Shown here: positions 1-6,173 of the stretch, piece by piece
How the letters are laid out: each line of letters begins with the position of its first letter
Numbering within the stretch: the first letter of the stretch is position 1
NCBI GenBank assembly: GCA_944393455.1
Contig: CALYAH010000079.1
Location: forward strand, 1-8,148
Reading direction: 5' to 3'
From: an uncultured Clostridia bacterium
GTDB taxonomy: Bacteria > Bacillota > Clostridia > TANB77 > CAG-508
DNA: 8,148 nt
Program-made: the position numbers and the translations under genes
Notes under the pieces: model-generated
The model's input: the letters and a program-made list of their open reading frames with translations, nothing else
Databases searched by the model: none
Told to the model about the DNA's origin: nothing

Positions 1-1257
1 ATTATTATTTTTGCTTCCATAACTCCATGTATAATTGCTTTCTTTAAATTCTTCACTTTCTTTATTGCTAGTTTCCCCAAACGCTTCTTCATATCCCTCT
101 AATAATTCTTGAGGAATTTCGCTTAAAAATCTTGATACTGGATTATAGCTAGTTGAACCGAAAATAGTTCTTTGTTTACTACATGTTAAAAATAAGTTTT
201 CTTTTGCTCTTGTTATTCCAACATAACAAAGTCTTCTTTCTTCTTCTAATTCTTTTGGCTCAGAAATAGATTTATAACCAGGGAAAATTCCCTCTTCCAT
301 TCCAACTAAAAATACAACTGGGAATTCTAGGCCTTTAGCACTATGTAAGGTCATTAATGTTACATATTCCTCTCCTTCTTCTAAATCATCAATATCACTT
401 GATAAAGTAATTCCCTCTAAAAATTGACTTAATGAATTTTCTGCTTCTTCTTCCTCAAATTCTATTGCAACTGTTAAAAATTCGTTTAAGTTTTCAATTC
501 TATTTTCCGCTTCTATTGTATTTTCATTTTCTAACGCCTTAGTATATCTTGTCTTTTTAAGTGTTAATTTTATTAATTCAGATATTGGTAGCTCATCTTT
601 TTTTGCCTTCAGCTCTTCAATACAATTTACAAATTCTCTTGAGTTTAAATAAACTCTGTTTAATCCATATTGTTCTGCATTTTTAATAACTTCATACATA
701 GATGTTTCGTTTGTATTAGCAATTTGCTCTACTTTATCTATACTTGTTTTTCCTATTCCTCTTTTTGGTTCATTTATAATTCTTTTTAAACTTAAATTAT
801 CATTACCATTTTGGATTAATCTTAAATATGCAATAATATCTTTAATTTCTTTTCTTTCATAGAATTTTAATCCTCCTATGATTTTATAAGGAATGTTTTC
901 TCTTCTTAAAATATCTTCTATTGCTCTTGATTGTGTGTTCATTCTATATAAAATTGCAAAGTCTGAATATTTATAATACTCTTCTCTTCTTAAATGTTCA
1001 ATTTGTTCTACAATATAGCTTCCTTCGTCATATTCATTTTCTGCTTGATATACTTTTGGTAAGTTTCCTTCATCATTTTGAGTCCATAATTCTTTTTTGT
1101 ATTTTACTTCATTATTTTTAATTACACTATTTGCTGCTTTTAAAATATTTCCTGTACATCTATAATTTTGCTCTAATTTTATAATTTTAGTTCCAGGGAA
1201 GTCTCTTTCGAAATTTAGTATATTAGAAATATCTGCTCCTCTAAAGCTATAAATTCC
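1..1257 (-). CDS. pcrA: PcrA/UvrD DNA helicase, C-terminal part (after frameshift; runs off window)
   Basis: This is the second half of a superfamily 1A 3'-5' DNA helicase, which unwinds DNA in repair and removes proteins from DNA. It is read in the frame one base off from the N-terminal part and stays open for 419 codons to the window edge, with no further lesion. I translated it by hand. It starts in motif III (GIYSFRGADI). It then shows motif IV (LEQNYRC, near 1160-1180), motif V (TLHSAKGLEF, near 320-350) and motif VI (CYVGITRAKE, near 200-230). These elements form the 2A/2B part of the helicase, including the arginine contacts to ATP. With the N-terminal part about 672 residues are visible; PcrA proteins are usually about 720-750, so only the C-terminal tail is missing. 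No ribosome binding site or start suits this part as a separate gene, so it is the continuation of the gene starting at 2017. Confidence 0.9.
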
Positions 1258-2017
1258 GTTGGTCATTATCTCCTACAACTGTTATGTTTCCATTCTTAGA
1301 AGCAAGCATTGTTACTAATGTAAATTGAGCTTTGTTTGTGTCTTGATATTCATCTACTAATACATATTTAAATTTACTTGAATAGTATTCTAATACATCA
1401 GGATTTTCTAATAAAATTTTTATAGTATAATTAATAATATCATCAAAATCTATTGCGTTATTTTCTCTTAATCTTTTTTGGTATAATTCATACACAGAGG
1501 CTATTTTTTCTTTTCTAAAATCACCATTTGCCCTTACTTGATATTGGCCCGGTTCTAGCATTTCATTTTTTGCATTACTAATTTCAGATAATACAGCTCT
1601 ATCTGTAAATAATTTGTCATCAATTGCTAAGTCTTTTAAACATCCTTTTACTAATGTTTTTTGGTCTGATGTATCAAAAATTATAAAAGAAGAATCAAAC
1701 CCTATTCTATCGATAAATCTTCTTAAAATTCTAACACAAATAGAGTGGAATGTTCCCATCCATATGTCTTTTGCATCATCACCAATTAGTCCTGCAATTC
1801 TTTCTTTCATTTCATTTGCTGCTTTATTCGTAAAAGTTATCGCTAATATGTCCCATGGTTTTGCTCCTTTTTCTCCAATTAAATATGCAATTTTATGTGT
1901 TAATACTTTTGTTTTTCCACTTCCTGCACCTGCTATTACTAAGCATGGACCTTCTGTATTTACTACGGCTTCGTATTGTTTATTGTTTAATCCTTTTAAT
2001 ATATCTATATCTTGCAT
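1247..2017 (-). CDS. pcrA: PcrA/UvrD DNA helicase, N-terminal part (ends early by frameshift)
   Basis: This is the N-terminal 1A/1B portion of an ATP-dependent UvrD/PcrA helicase. Visible motifs are the Q-motif region (LNNKQYEAV, residues 10-18), Walker A (AGAGSGKT, 29-36), motif Ia (ITFTNKAANEM, 60-70), the Walker B/motif II box (VDEYQD, 221-226) and the start of motif III (VVGDNDQ, 247-253). The start at 2017 has AAAGGA about 8 bases upstream and a good promoter. The reading frame departs from the family right after GDNDQ: codon 254 is CGG, followed by two unrelated residues and a TAG at 1247-1249. Dropping one base at 1258 joins it to the GIYSFRGADI frame. As written, the 256-residue product keeps the ATP-binding loop but lacks the whole 2A domain, so it should be inactive. 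Identity as a PcrA-type helicase is secure. Whether the break is real is not. Confidence 0.92.
   Translation of the reverse strand: MQDIDILKGLNNKQYEAVVNTEGPCLVIAGAGSGKTKVLTHKIAYLIGEKGAKPWDILAITFTNKAANEMKERIAGLIGDDAKDIWMGTFHSICVRILRRFIDRIGFDSSFIIFDTSDQKTLVKGCLKDLAIDDKLFTDRAVLSEISNAKNEMLEPGQYQVRANGDFRKEKIASVYELYQKRLRENNAIDFDDIINYTIKILLENPDVLEYYSSKFKYVLVDEYQDTNKAQFTLVTMLASKNGNITVVGDNDQRNL
1255..1260 (-). other. Single-base frameshift in pcrA (extra C before GGA)
   Basis: On the coding strand the sequence reads CAA-CGG-AAT-TTA-TAG. The family needs CAA-GGA-ATT-TAT-AGC (Q-G-I-Y-S), so one C (a G at position 1258 on the + strand) is surplus. Both flanking frames encode highly conserved helicase motif III, which fixes the site to within a base or two. 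There is no homopolymer run at the site. Confidence 0.9.
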
Positions 2018-2055
2018 TTATTTTTTCCTTTCTTTTTTCTATTTTGACTTCGTTT

Positions 2056-2085
2056 ATTATAACACACATTTGTTCTTTCTTACAA
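2056..2085 (-). promoter_or_regulatory. Probable sigma-A promoter of pcrA
   Basis: On the minus strand there is TTGTAA (2080-2085), an 18-base spacer, and a perfect TATAAT (2056-2061). The -10 box is preceded by TGT, which fits an extended -10 element. The transcript would start near 2049, about 30 bases before the pcrA ATG. The promoter lies just beyond the restored stop of the ZIP gene. Confidence 0.8.
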
Positions 2086-2104
2086 TATTTTTTACAAATA
2101 TTTA

Positions 2105-2206
2105 TTATAAAGTTGTAGCAAATATTCCAATAACAAATCCAAGCATATTTCCAAGTGCTGTCATTCTTCCATGATATAAATTATTTGATTCTGGAATTAA
2201 TTCTCC
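2105..2206 (-). pseudogene. C-terminal tail of the ZIP metal transporter in the shifted frame
   Basis: This 33-codon stretch lies in the frame one base off from the upstream ZIP reading frame. It encodes GELIPES, then a Tyr-His pair, then a last hydrophobic helix (NMLGFVIGIFATTL), and ends at TAA (2105-2107). It is the usual end of ZIP-family transporters: the GELIPES segment normally follows the AAGAMLY helix start directly. Joined to the first 213 residues it gives a 246-residue protein, a normal length for a bacterial ZIP. It has no start signal of its own. Confidence 0.88.
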
Positions 2207-2846
2207 GTGAGACTATATATAGCATTGCTCCTGCCGCAAAACTTAAACACATTGCTATCACTTCTTCTGATATAGAACCAACAATAGCTCCAAAAAATGC
2301 TCCAATTCCTGTAGTTACTCCTGATAAAATGACATAGAAAATTACTTTTGTTATTTTCATTCCACCATTTTTCATAGGTATTGCCATAGAAATACCTTCT
2401 GGTATGTCATGAAGGCAAATAGCAATTGCTAAACTAAGCCCTAGCTTTAAAGAAGCTTCAAAACCTGACCCAATAGCTAACCCTTCTGGAAAGTTATGAA
2501 TAGCTAAACCGATTGATACTATAATTCCAGTTTTCAATAAATTATTTTTATCTTGTTTGAATTTGTCATTAACGCTAAATTTCTTTTCCACTATTACATC
2601 ACAAAAAATCATTGCAATAATTCCTAATATGGTTCCTATTATAACATTTATAATATTACTTATTCCTAGTGCCTCTGGTAATAATTCAAAACAAATTACT
2701 GACATCATTAGCCCTGATGCAAATGCAAGTATGAAACTTAGGAATTTATTTGAATGCTTTTTTATAATAACGCCAATAATACCTCCTAGCGTTGTCCCAA
2801 ATGTTCCAAAAAATAGGCCTAACAAAGTTGTTTTTAGTATCTCCAT
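2181..2846 (-). CDS. ZIP-family divalent metal transporter (frameshifted near the C-terminus)
   Basis: This is an integral membrane transporter of the ZIP (Zrt/Irt-like, ZupT/GufA-type) family, which moves zinc or related divalent metals into the cytoplasm. The signature helices carry the metal-site residues HNFPEG (residues 117-122) and HDIPEG (146-151), with FELLPEA (53-59) in the second helix. A short His/Lys-rich loop lies near 29-34. The ATG at 2846 has AAGGAG eight bases upstream. The frame is correct to Ser213 (AAGAMLYIVS) and then runs into eight unrelated residues (RRINSRIK) and a stop at 2181. Removing the extra base at 2207 continues it to 2105 as a normal 246-residue protein. As written, the final helix is lost. 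Metal specificity cannot be read from the sequence. I recall ZIP genes near prfA in many clostridia, which suits this location. Confidence 0.92.
   Translation of the reverse strand: MEILKTTLLGLFFGTFGTTLGGIIGVIIKKHSNKFLSFILAFASGLMMSVICFELLPEALGISNIINVIIGTILGIIAMIFCDVIVEKKFSVNDKFKQDKNNLLKTGIIVSIGLAIHNFPEGLAIGSGFEASLKLGLSLAIAICLHDIPEGISMAIPMKNGGMKITKVIFYVILSGVTTGIGAFFGAIVGSISEEVIAMCLSFAAGAMLYIVSRRINSRIK
2204..2210 (-). other. Single-base frameshift in the ZIP gene (extra C before GGA)
   Basis: The coding strand reads GTC-TCA-CGG-AGA-ATT. The family expects GTC-TCA-GGA-GAA-TTA (V-S-G-E-L), so one C (a G at position 2207 on the + strand) is surplus. The conserved AAGAMLY before it and GELIPES after it pin down the position. 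The local pattern, an in-frame CGG followed by A, is the same as at the pcrA break. Confidence 0.88.
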
Positions 2847-2848
2847 AT

Positions 2849-2894
2849 AAAAAACTCCTTAAAATATACTTTATTTTAGTTTATTTTAAGGAGT
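2849..2894 (-). terminator. Intrinsic terminator overlapping the ZIP ribosome binding site
   Basis: A perfect 13-bp inverted repeat pairs 2882-2894 with 2854-2866 (arms ACTCCTTAAAATA and TATTTTAAGGAGT) around a 15-base loop. On the minus strand six T's follow at once (2849-2854). This is a strong rho-independent terminator for yfcE. The second arm contains AAGGAG, the Shine-Dalgarno sequence of the ZIP gene, and the T-run ends only two bases before the ZIP ATG. The same stem could therefore both stop transcription and hide the ribosome binding site. Confidence 0.85.
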
Positions 2895-2903
2895 CTATTT
2901 TTA

Positions 2904-3446
2904 TTACAATTCCTTTTTATCAATCACATTTCCATCTACATCTTTTAAAATTAATTCTTTTTCATCAAATATTAGATAGCTATGTTTTGTATTTGCTTTT
3001 GGTAGTGAAATCGAACCTGGATTAGCAAATATAATTCCATTTTCTTCTGTTATAAATCCTGTATGGAAATGTCCATAAAACATGATATCTATATTAATTC
3101 CTAATGGTGGTAATTGGTCTATATTATATCTATGTCCATGTGTAAAAAACACATGGTAACCATTAACTTCCATTTCTATATTATCTTGAAATTGGAATTC
3201 TGATATCATCTCATCTACTTCTGCGTCACAATTTCCTTTTACCACTAGCAGCTTGTCTTTTAGAGAATTTAAGATTTTAGCAACTTCCATTGGATTATAT
3301 TCTTGTGTCAAATCATTTCTAGGTCCATGATAATACAAATCCCCTAATAAAACAATTTTATCTGCTTGTTCTTTTTTATAAATTTCTTCTATTTTCTTTC
3401 CATAAAAGCTTGACCCATGAATATCTGATATAATTAGTAATTTCAT
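2904..3446 (-). CDS. yfcE: YfcE-type metallophosphodiesterase
   Basis: This is a soluble calcineurin-like phosphoesterase of the YfcE/MJ0936 group, which hydrolyses phosphodiester model substrates using two metal ions. The natural substrate of the group is not settled. The metal ligands are all visible: DIHG (Asp8, His10), GDLYYHG (Asp36), GNCD (Asn72), THGH (His103) and GHFHTG (His126, His128), followed by the typical FANPGSIS turn. The length of 180 residues matches the family (E. coli YfcE is 184). The ATG at 3446 has GAAGGAG about six bases upstream. It lies between prfA and the ZIP gene, with terminator-like hairpins on both sides. I see no convincing promoter in the 58-base gap, so it may be served by read-through from prfA or by a promoter inside prfA. 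Confidence 0.93.
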   Translation of the reverse strand: MKLLIISDIHGSSFYGKKIEEIYKKEQADKIVLLGDLYYHGPRNDLTQEYNPMEVAKILNSLKDKLLVVKGNCDAEVDEMISEFQFQDNIEMEVNGYHVFFTHGHRYNIDQLPPLGINIDIMFYGHFHTGFITEENGIIFANPGSISLPKANTKHSYLIFDEKELILKDVDGNVIDKKEL

Positions 3447-3463
3447 ATTCTTCTCCTTCTTTA

Positions 3464-3498
3464 TAAAAAGAGCAAAACTCGCTTATGTCTTACTCTTT
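3464..3498 (-). terminator. Probable intrinsic terminator after prfA
   Basis: On the minus strand a 12-bp stem (with two G-U pairs) joins 3487-3498 and 3467-3478 around an 8-base loop. It ends CTCTTTTT and then AT. It begins seven bases after the prfA stop codon and finishes a few bases before the yfcE ribosome binding site. The T-run is short, so partial read-through is likely. Confidence 0.7.
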
Positions 3499-3504
3499 CT
3501 AGTT

Positions 3505-4566
3505 TTATTCTTCTTCACCTTTTAGTCTTTCTGCTCTGTCTGCAGCAATTAAGTTATCTACCATTTCATCAATGTCTCCATTTAAAAAGTTTTCCATTTG
3601 GTAAATACTCATACCAATTCTATGATCTGTAATTCTTCCTTGAGGATAATTATAAGTTCTTATTTTTTCACTTCTATCTCCTGAACCAACTTGTGTCTTT
3701 CTTGCATTAGCTACTGCACTATCTTGTTTTTCTTTTTCTATTTCATACAATTTTGTTCTTAACATCTTCATAGCATTGTCTTTATTTTGAAATTGTGACC
3801 TTTCTGTTTGACATTCTACTACAATCCCTGTTGGCTCATGGATTAATCTTACGGCTGATGATGTTTTATTTATATGTTGTCCACCAGCACCTGAAGCTCT
3901 AAATACTTCCATTTTTATGTCAGATGGATTTATTTCGATTTCGACATCTTCAACAACTGGTAATACTGCAACTGTCGCTGTTGAAGTATGAATTCTACCA
4001 CTACTTTCTGTATCTGGTACTCTTTGTACTCTATGAACTCCACTTTCAAATTTTAGCCTACTATATACACCTTTTCCTGTAATCATAAAAGATATTTCTT
4101 TGTATCCACCAAGTCCTGTTTCATTTTCGTTTAATACTTCTAGCTTCCAATGTTTCTTTTCTGCATACATTGAATACATTCTAAATAGTGTTCCTGCAAA
4201 TAGTGCTGCTTCTTCTCCACCAGCTCCTGCTCTAATTTCGCACATAATATTTTTGTCATCATCAGGGTCTTTTGGAATTAATAAAACTTTTAATTCTTCT
4301 TCTAATTTTGGCATTTCATCTTTTGATGCATAATATTCTTCCTCGGCTAATTCCTTCATTTCTGGGTCTTTCATCAATTCTTCTGCTTCTTCCATTGATT
4401 GTTTTACTTTTTTATATTCTCTAAATTTTAATACTATTTCCTCTATTCCAGCATGTTCTTTCATTAGTTTTTGCCATTCTGAGTTATTTGATATAACTTC
4501 TGGGTCTGATATCATTTTAGTCAATTCTTCATATCTTTTTTCTACTGCCTCTAATTTCTCAAACAT
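3505..4566 (-). CDS. prfA: Peptide chain release factor 1 (RF1)
   Basis: RF1 recognises UAA and UAG stop codons in the ribosomal A site and triggers peptide release. This is a full-length 353-residue class I release factor. It has an N-terminal helical domain (about 1-100), the conserved RAGAGGEEA segment (112-120), the P-D-T tripeptide (184-186) in the stop-codon reading loop, and the catalytic GGQ (228-230) within SGAGGQHINKT. The KIRTYNYPQGRITDHR segment near the end is typical of RF1. I start it at 4566 (MFEKLEAVEKRYEEL), which has AAAGGAG about eight bases upstream. An in-frame GTG at 4620 would add 18 residues but lies upstream of the -10 box, so it is rejected. The gene has its own promoter and a hairpin after its stop. 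prmC, a frequent neighbour, is not in view. Confidence 0.97.
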   Translation of the reverse strand: MFEKLEAVEKRYEELTKMISDPEVISNNSEWQKLMKEHAGIEEIVLKFREYKKVKQSMEEAEELMKDPEMKELAEEEYYASKDEMPKLEEELKVLLIPKDPDDDKNIMCEIRAGAGGEEAALFAGTLFRMYSMYAEKKHWKLEVLNENETGLGGYKEISFMITGKGVYSRLKFESGVHRVQRVPDTESSGRIHTSTATVAVLPVVEDVEIEINPSDIKMEVFRASGAGGQHINKTSSAVRLIHEPTGIVVECQTERSQFQNKDNAMKMLRTKLYEIEKEKQDSAVANARKTQVGSGDRSEKIRTYNYPQGRITDHRIGMSIYQMENFLNGDIDEMVDNLIAADRAERLKGEEE

Positions 4567-4600
4567 ATTAATTTCTCCTTTATTTTTTATTTGCTTTGTT

Positions 4601-4629
4601 ATTATACTATATTTTACCACTATTTACAA
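4601..4629 (-). promoter_or_regulatory. Probable sigma-A promoter of prfA
   Basis: The minus strand has TTGTAA (4624-4629), exactly 17 bases, then TATAAT (4601-4606). The start point would be near 4594, leaving a leader of about 28 bases before the prfA ATG at 4566. Confidence 0.82.
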
Positions 4630-4652
4630 GTGCTTTATTAGTCCTTATATAG

Positions 4653-4681
4653 AAAAAAGAGAAGAATAAACCTTCTCTTTT
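4653..4681 (-). terminator. Intrinsic terminator after the 121-codon gene
   Basis: A 10-bp perfect stem (AAAAGAGAAG at 4655-4664 pairing with CTTCTCTTTT at 4672-4681) surrounds a 7-base loop. On the minus strand it ends in a run of six T's (4653-4658, partly inside the stem). It lies 26 bases past the stop of the upstream gene and before the prfA promoter. It therefore separates the two transcripts. Confidence 0.8.
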
Positions 4682-4707
4682 CAAGTTTTTTAAACTATCT
4701 TGCTTGA

Positions 4708-5073
4708 TTAAGAAATCTCAAACTTCATGTTTTTGACCTCTTGATCAGAAAACACATAAATCTTTTCCGTTATCTCCATGAGTTCACGCTCATACTTCAT
4801 CAACTCTCCTTCAGAAATTTTTGAATTATCAATAGCAACAATTACTATTTTTTTGTTTTCTATTGATTCTTCTAGTACATCAAAAAATTCTTCTGAATTA
4901 GTTGATTCAAAGACATTTGAATCAGAATCAAACTTTCTTGTTTTATGGTCTTTTAAAAAAATTATGAAAAATTCTTCTTTCCCATAAAATCTCTCGCAAA
5001 AATCACAGTTTAATTCTACTTTTTCTGGCACTACATAAATTATATTATGCCGATTTTTTAGTATTTTTTCCAT
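4708..5073 (-). CDS. Uncharacterised 121-residue protein with a CxxC pair
   Basis: I do not recognise this protein. It is small, acidic, and has no membrane segment or signal peptide, so it is probably cytoplasmic. A CDFC pair (Cys23, Cys26) near the N-terminus could bind metal or be redox-active, but no second Cys pair is present. The pattern of short hydrophobic strands (NIIYVV, FFIIFL, KKIVIVAID, KIYVFSD) alternating with charged helices suggests a small alpha/beta fold. The ATG at 5073 is supported by AAAAGGAG about ten bases upstream and by a promoter. It is a single-gene unit, with its own promoter and a terminator before prfA. Residue 8 is encoded by CGG (5050-5052), the only in-frame CGG in an unbroken gene of this window. 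The reading frame, start signal and flanking control elements make it a credible gene; its function is unknown. Confidence 0.8.
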   Translation of the reverse strand: MEKILKNRHNIIYVVPEKVELNCDFCERFYGKEEFFIIFLKDHKTRKFDSDSNVFESTNSEEFFDVLEESIENKKIVIVAIDNSKISEGELMKYERELMEITEKIYVFSDQEVKNMKFEIS

Positions 5074-5097
5074 AGTTTAAAATCTCCTTTTCTCCTA

Positions 5098-5118
5098 TTA
5101 GAACATTTTAGTTCCTAA
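5098..5118 (-). repeat. Short inverted repeat at the start of the 121-codon gene's transcript
   Basis: TTAGAAC (5098-5104) and GTTCCTAA (5111-5118) are inverted copies with one bulged base and a 6-base spacer. The repeat begins about where transcription should start from the promoter just upstream. It may be a 5' stabilising hairpin or a repressor operator. The sequence does not tell which. Confidence 0.4.
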
Positions 5119-5123
5119 ATTAT

Positions 5124-5152
5124 AGTTTAACATAATTCTAGTGTTTTTTCAA
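5124..5152 (-). promoter_or_regulatory. Probable promoter of the 121-codon gene
   Basis: The minus strand has TTGAAA (5147-5152), a 17-base spacer, then TAAACT (5124-5129) preceded by TGT, consistent with an extended -10. A nearby TATAAT (5119-5124) would need a 22-base spacer and is less likely. The start point would be near 5117. Confidence 0.6.
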
Positions 5153-5185
5153 GTTTTATGCATTTTCATTTTTGATATTCTTATT

Positions 5186-6160
5186 TTATAAAAACTTAAA
5201 AAAATCACTGTCTATTTGTATATCACCAAACAGCATTTTTACAATTAAATCGTCTTTTTCAATCTCTCCATCATTTAAATTTACCTGTTTAGCATATCTA
5301 ACTGTACTATCAATATAATTAGAAATTTCTGGAGTAAAACTATATGCAAAAATATTTTCATTTTTTAACAGAACAATACTAACTAACAAATTCGCTACCA
5401 TTCCTAATAACAATACAATGTTAAACACGCCTAATGCAAATAATGCTAATATAGCTACAATTATATTGACAATAAGTATAATTAAAAAGATTTTACTTTT
5501 ATCTCCTTTAAGCTCATTGTTCTTTTCTAGTTCATGTACAATCATCTTTTCTAATAAAAGTTGGCACATTTCTACTCTAGACTGATAATACCCTTCTTTA
5601 GATTTTTTTATCATATCTTTAAAGCTTATAGTATTTTCGAATGGAAACAATATTTTAGTCACATATAAATTTTCATATGCCGGAATTCCTTCTTTTCCAT
5701 AATCATCTATTTTATTTTCTTCTACTGTTTCCACTCCATTCATTCTCACAAAATTATCATTTTTTAAAGTAAATATACAGTCTTCTTCATTTTTACTAAT
5801 TTCCAATAAATTTCTTTCTTGTAAATCCAGGCATTCTGCTAATAACAAATTCATACTAGCATCTACTTCACTTTTTCGGAAGAATTGAAGTGCTATTGGA
5901 TTATATCTCTTTTTTATTTCTGCTTTTTTTTCTTGTACAATTGTTTCCTCTGGTTTTAACATAAATATAACTAATATTATATTTACAACTCCCAATAAAG
6001 AATTAATTACTGTTCTTATAATTTTGTTTATTGTAAATAAATTTGTAAACATTGCCACCAATGCCATTAATAAATTTATTATTATAATAATAAATATTAT
6101 TTTTTGTATTCCTTTTTTATCTTTTTGTTTTAAATTTTCTATAATTAATTTTATATCCAT
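5186..6160 (-). CDS. Four-helix membrane protein, partner gene of the SMC-like ATPase
   Basis: This 324-residue protein is not confidently assigned. It has two hydrophobic helix pairs (about residues 20-38 with 47-68, and 223-243 with 246-265). Between them lies a soluble region of roughly 150 residues, and a soluble tail of about 55 residues follows. The start of the middle region (about 88-136, YNPIALQFF...LLLAECLDLQERNLLEI) resembles the winged-helix-like segment in the cytoplasmic part of DUF2207 membrane proteins; this is an impression from pattern only. The lysine-rich N-terminus suggests both soluble regions face the cytoplasm. The ATG at 6160 has TTAGGAG about six bases upstream and follows the ATPase stop codon by only 13 bases, so the two genes are almost certainly co-transcribed. 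No clear terminator follows it. A complex with the membrane-anchored ATPase is an inference from gene order. Confidence 0.85.
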   Translation of the reverse strand: MDIKLIIENLKQKDKKGIQKIIFIIIIINLLMALVAMFTNLFTINKIIRTVINSLLGVVNIILVIFMLKPEETIVQEKKAEIKKRYNPIALQFFRKSEVDASMNLLLAECLDLQERNLLEISKNEEDCIFTLKNDNFVRMNGVETVEENKIDDYGKEGIPAYENLYVTKILFPFENTISFKDMIKKSKEGYYQSRVEMCQLLLEKMIVHELEKNNELKGDKSKIFLIILIVNIIVAILALFALGVFNIVLLLGMVANLLVSIVLLKNENIFAYSFTPEISNYIDSTVRYAKQVNLNDGEIEKDDLIVKMLFGDIQIDSDFFKFL

Positions 6161-6173
6161 TTTTATCTCCTAA

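Noticed and set aside
1255..1260. Classic programmed +1 slippage at the pcrA site
   Set aside because: The preceding codon CAA would have to re-pair with AAC, which is poor, and no stop codon or Shine-Dalgarno-like stimulator is placed as in prfB. Only an unusual reading of CGGA would work, which is kept as a speculative option.
2018..2104. Terminator after the ZIP gene
   Set aside because: Only a weak 6-bp AATATT repeat without a following T-run is visible, which is not enough to call.
1614..2174. Plus-strand open frame of 186 codons opposite pcrA
   Set aside because: It lies opposite conserved helicase codons, has no ribosome binding site, and its protein is hydrophobic low-complexity sequence typical of an antisense shadow of an AT-rich gene.
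2847..2903. Metal riboswitch upstream of the ZIP gene
   Set aside because: The gap is only 57 bases and is filled by the simple 13-bp hairpin. There is no room for, or sign of, the conserved loops of known metal riboswitches.
4567..4620. Upstream in-frame GTG that would extend RF1 by 18 residues
   Set aside because: The extension covers the -10 box and the AAAGGAG site used for the ATG at 4566, and RF1 proteins begin at the MFEKLE position.
5074..5185. Terminator after the four-helix membrane protein gene
   Set aside because: An ATGCAT palindrome and A/T runs occur, but no stable stem with a T-run is visible. Only the promoter and small inverted repeat of the next gene are supported here.
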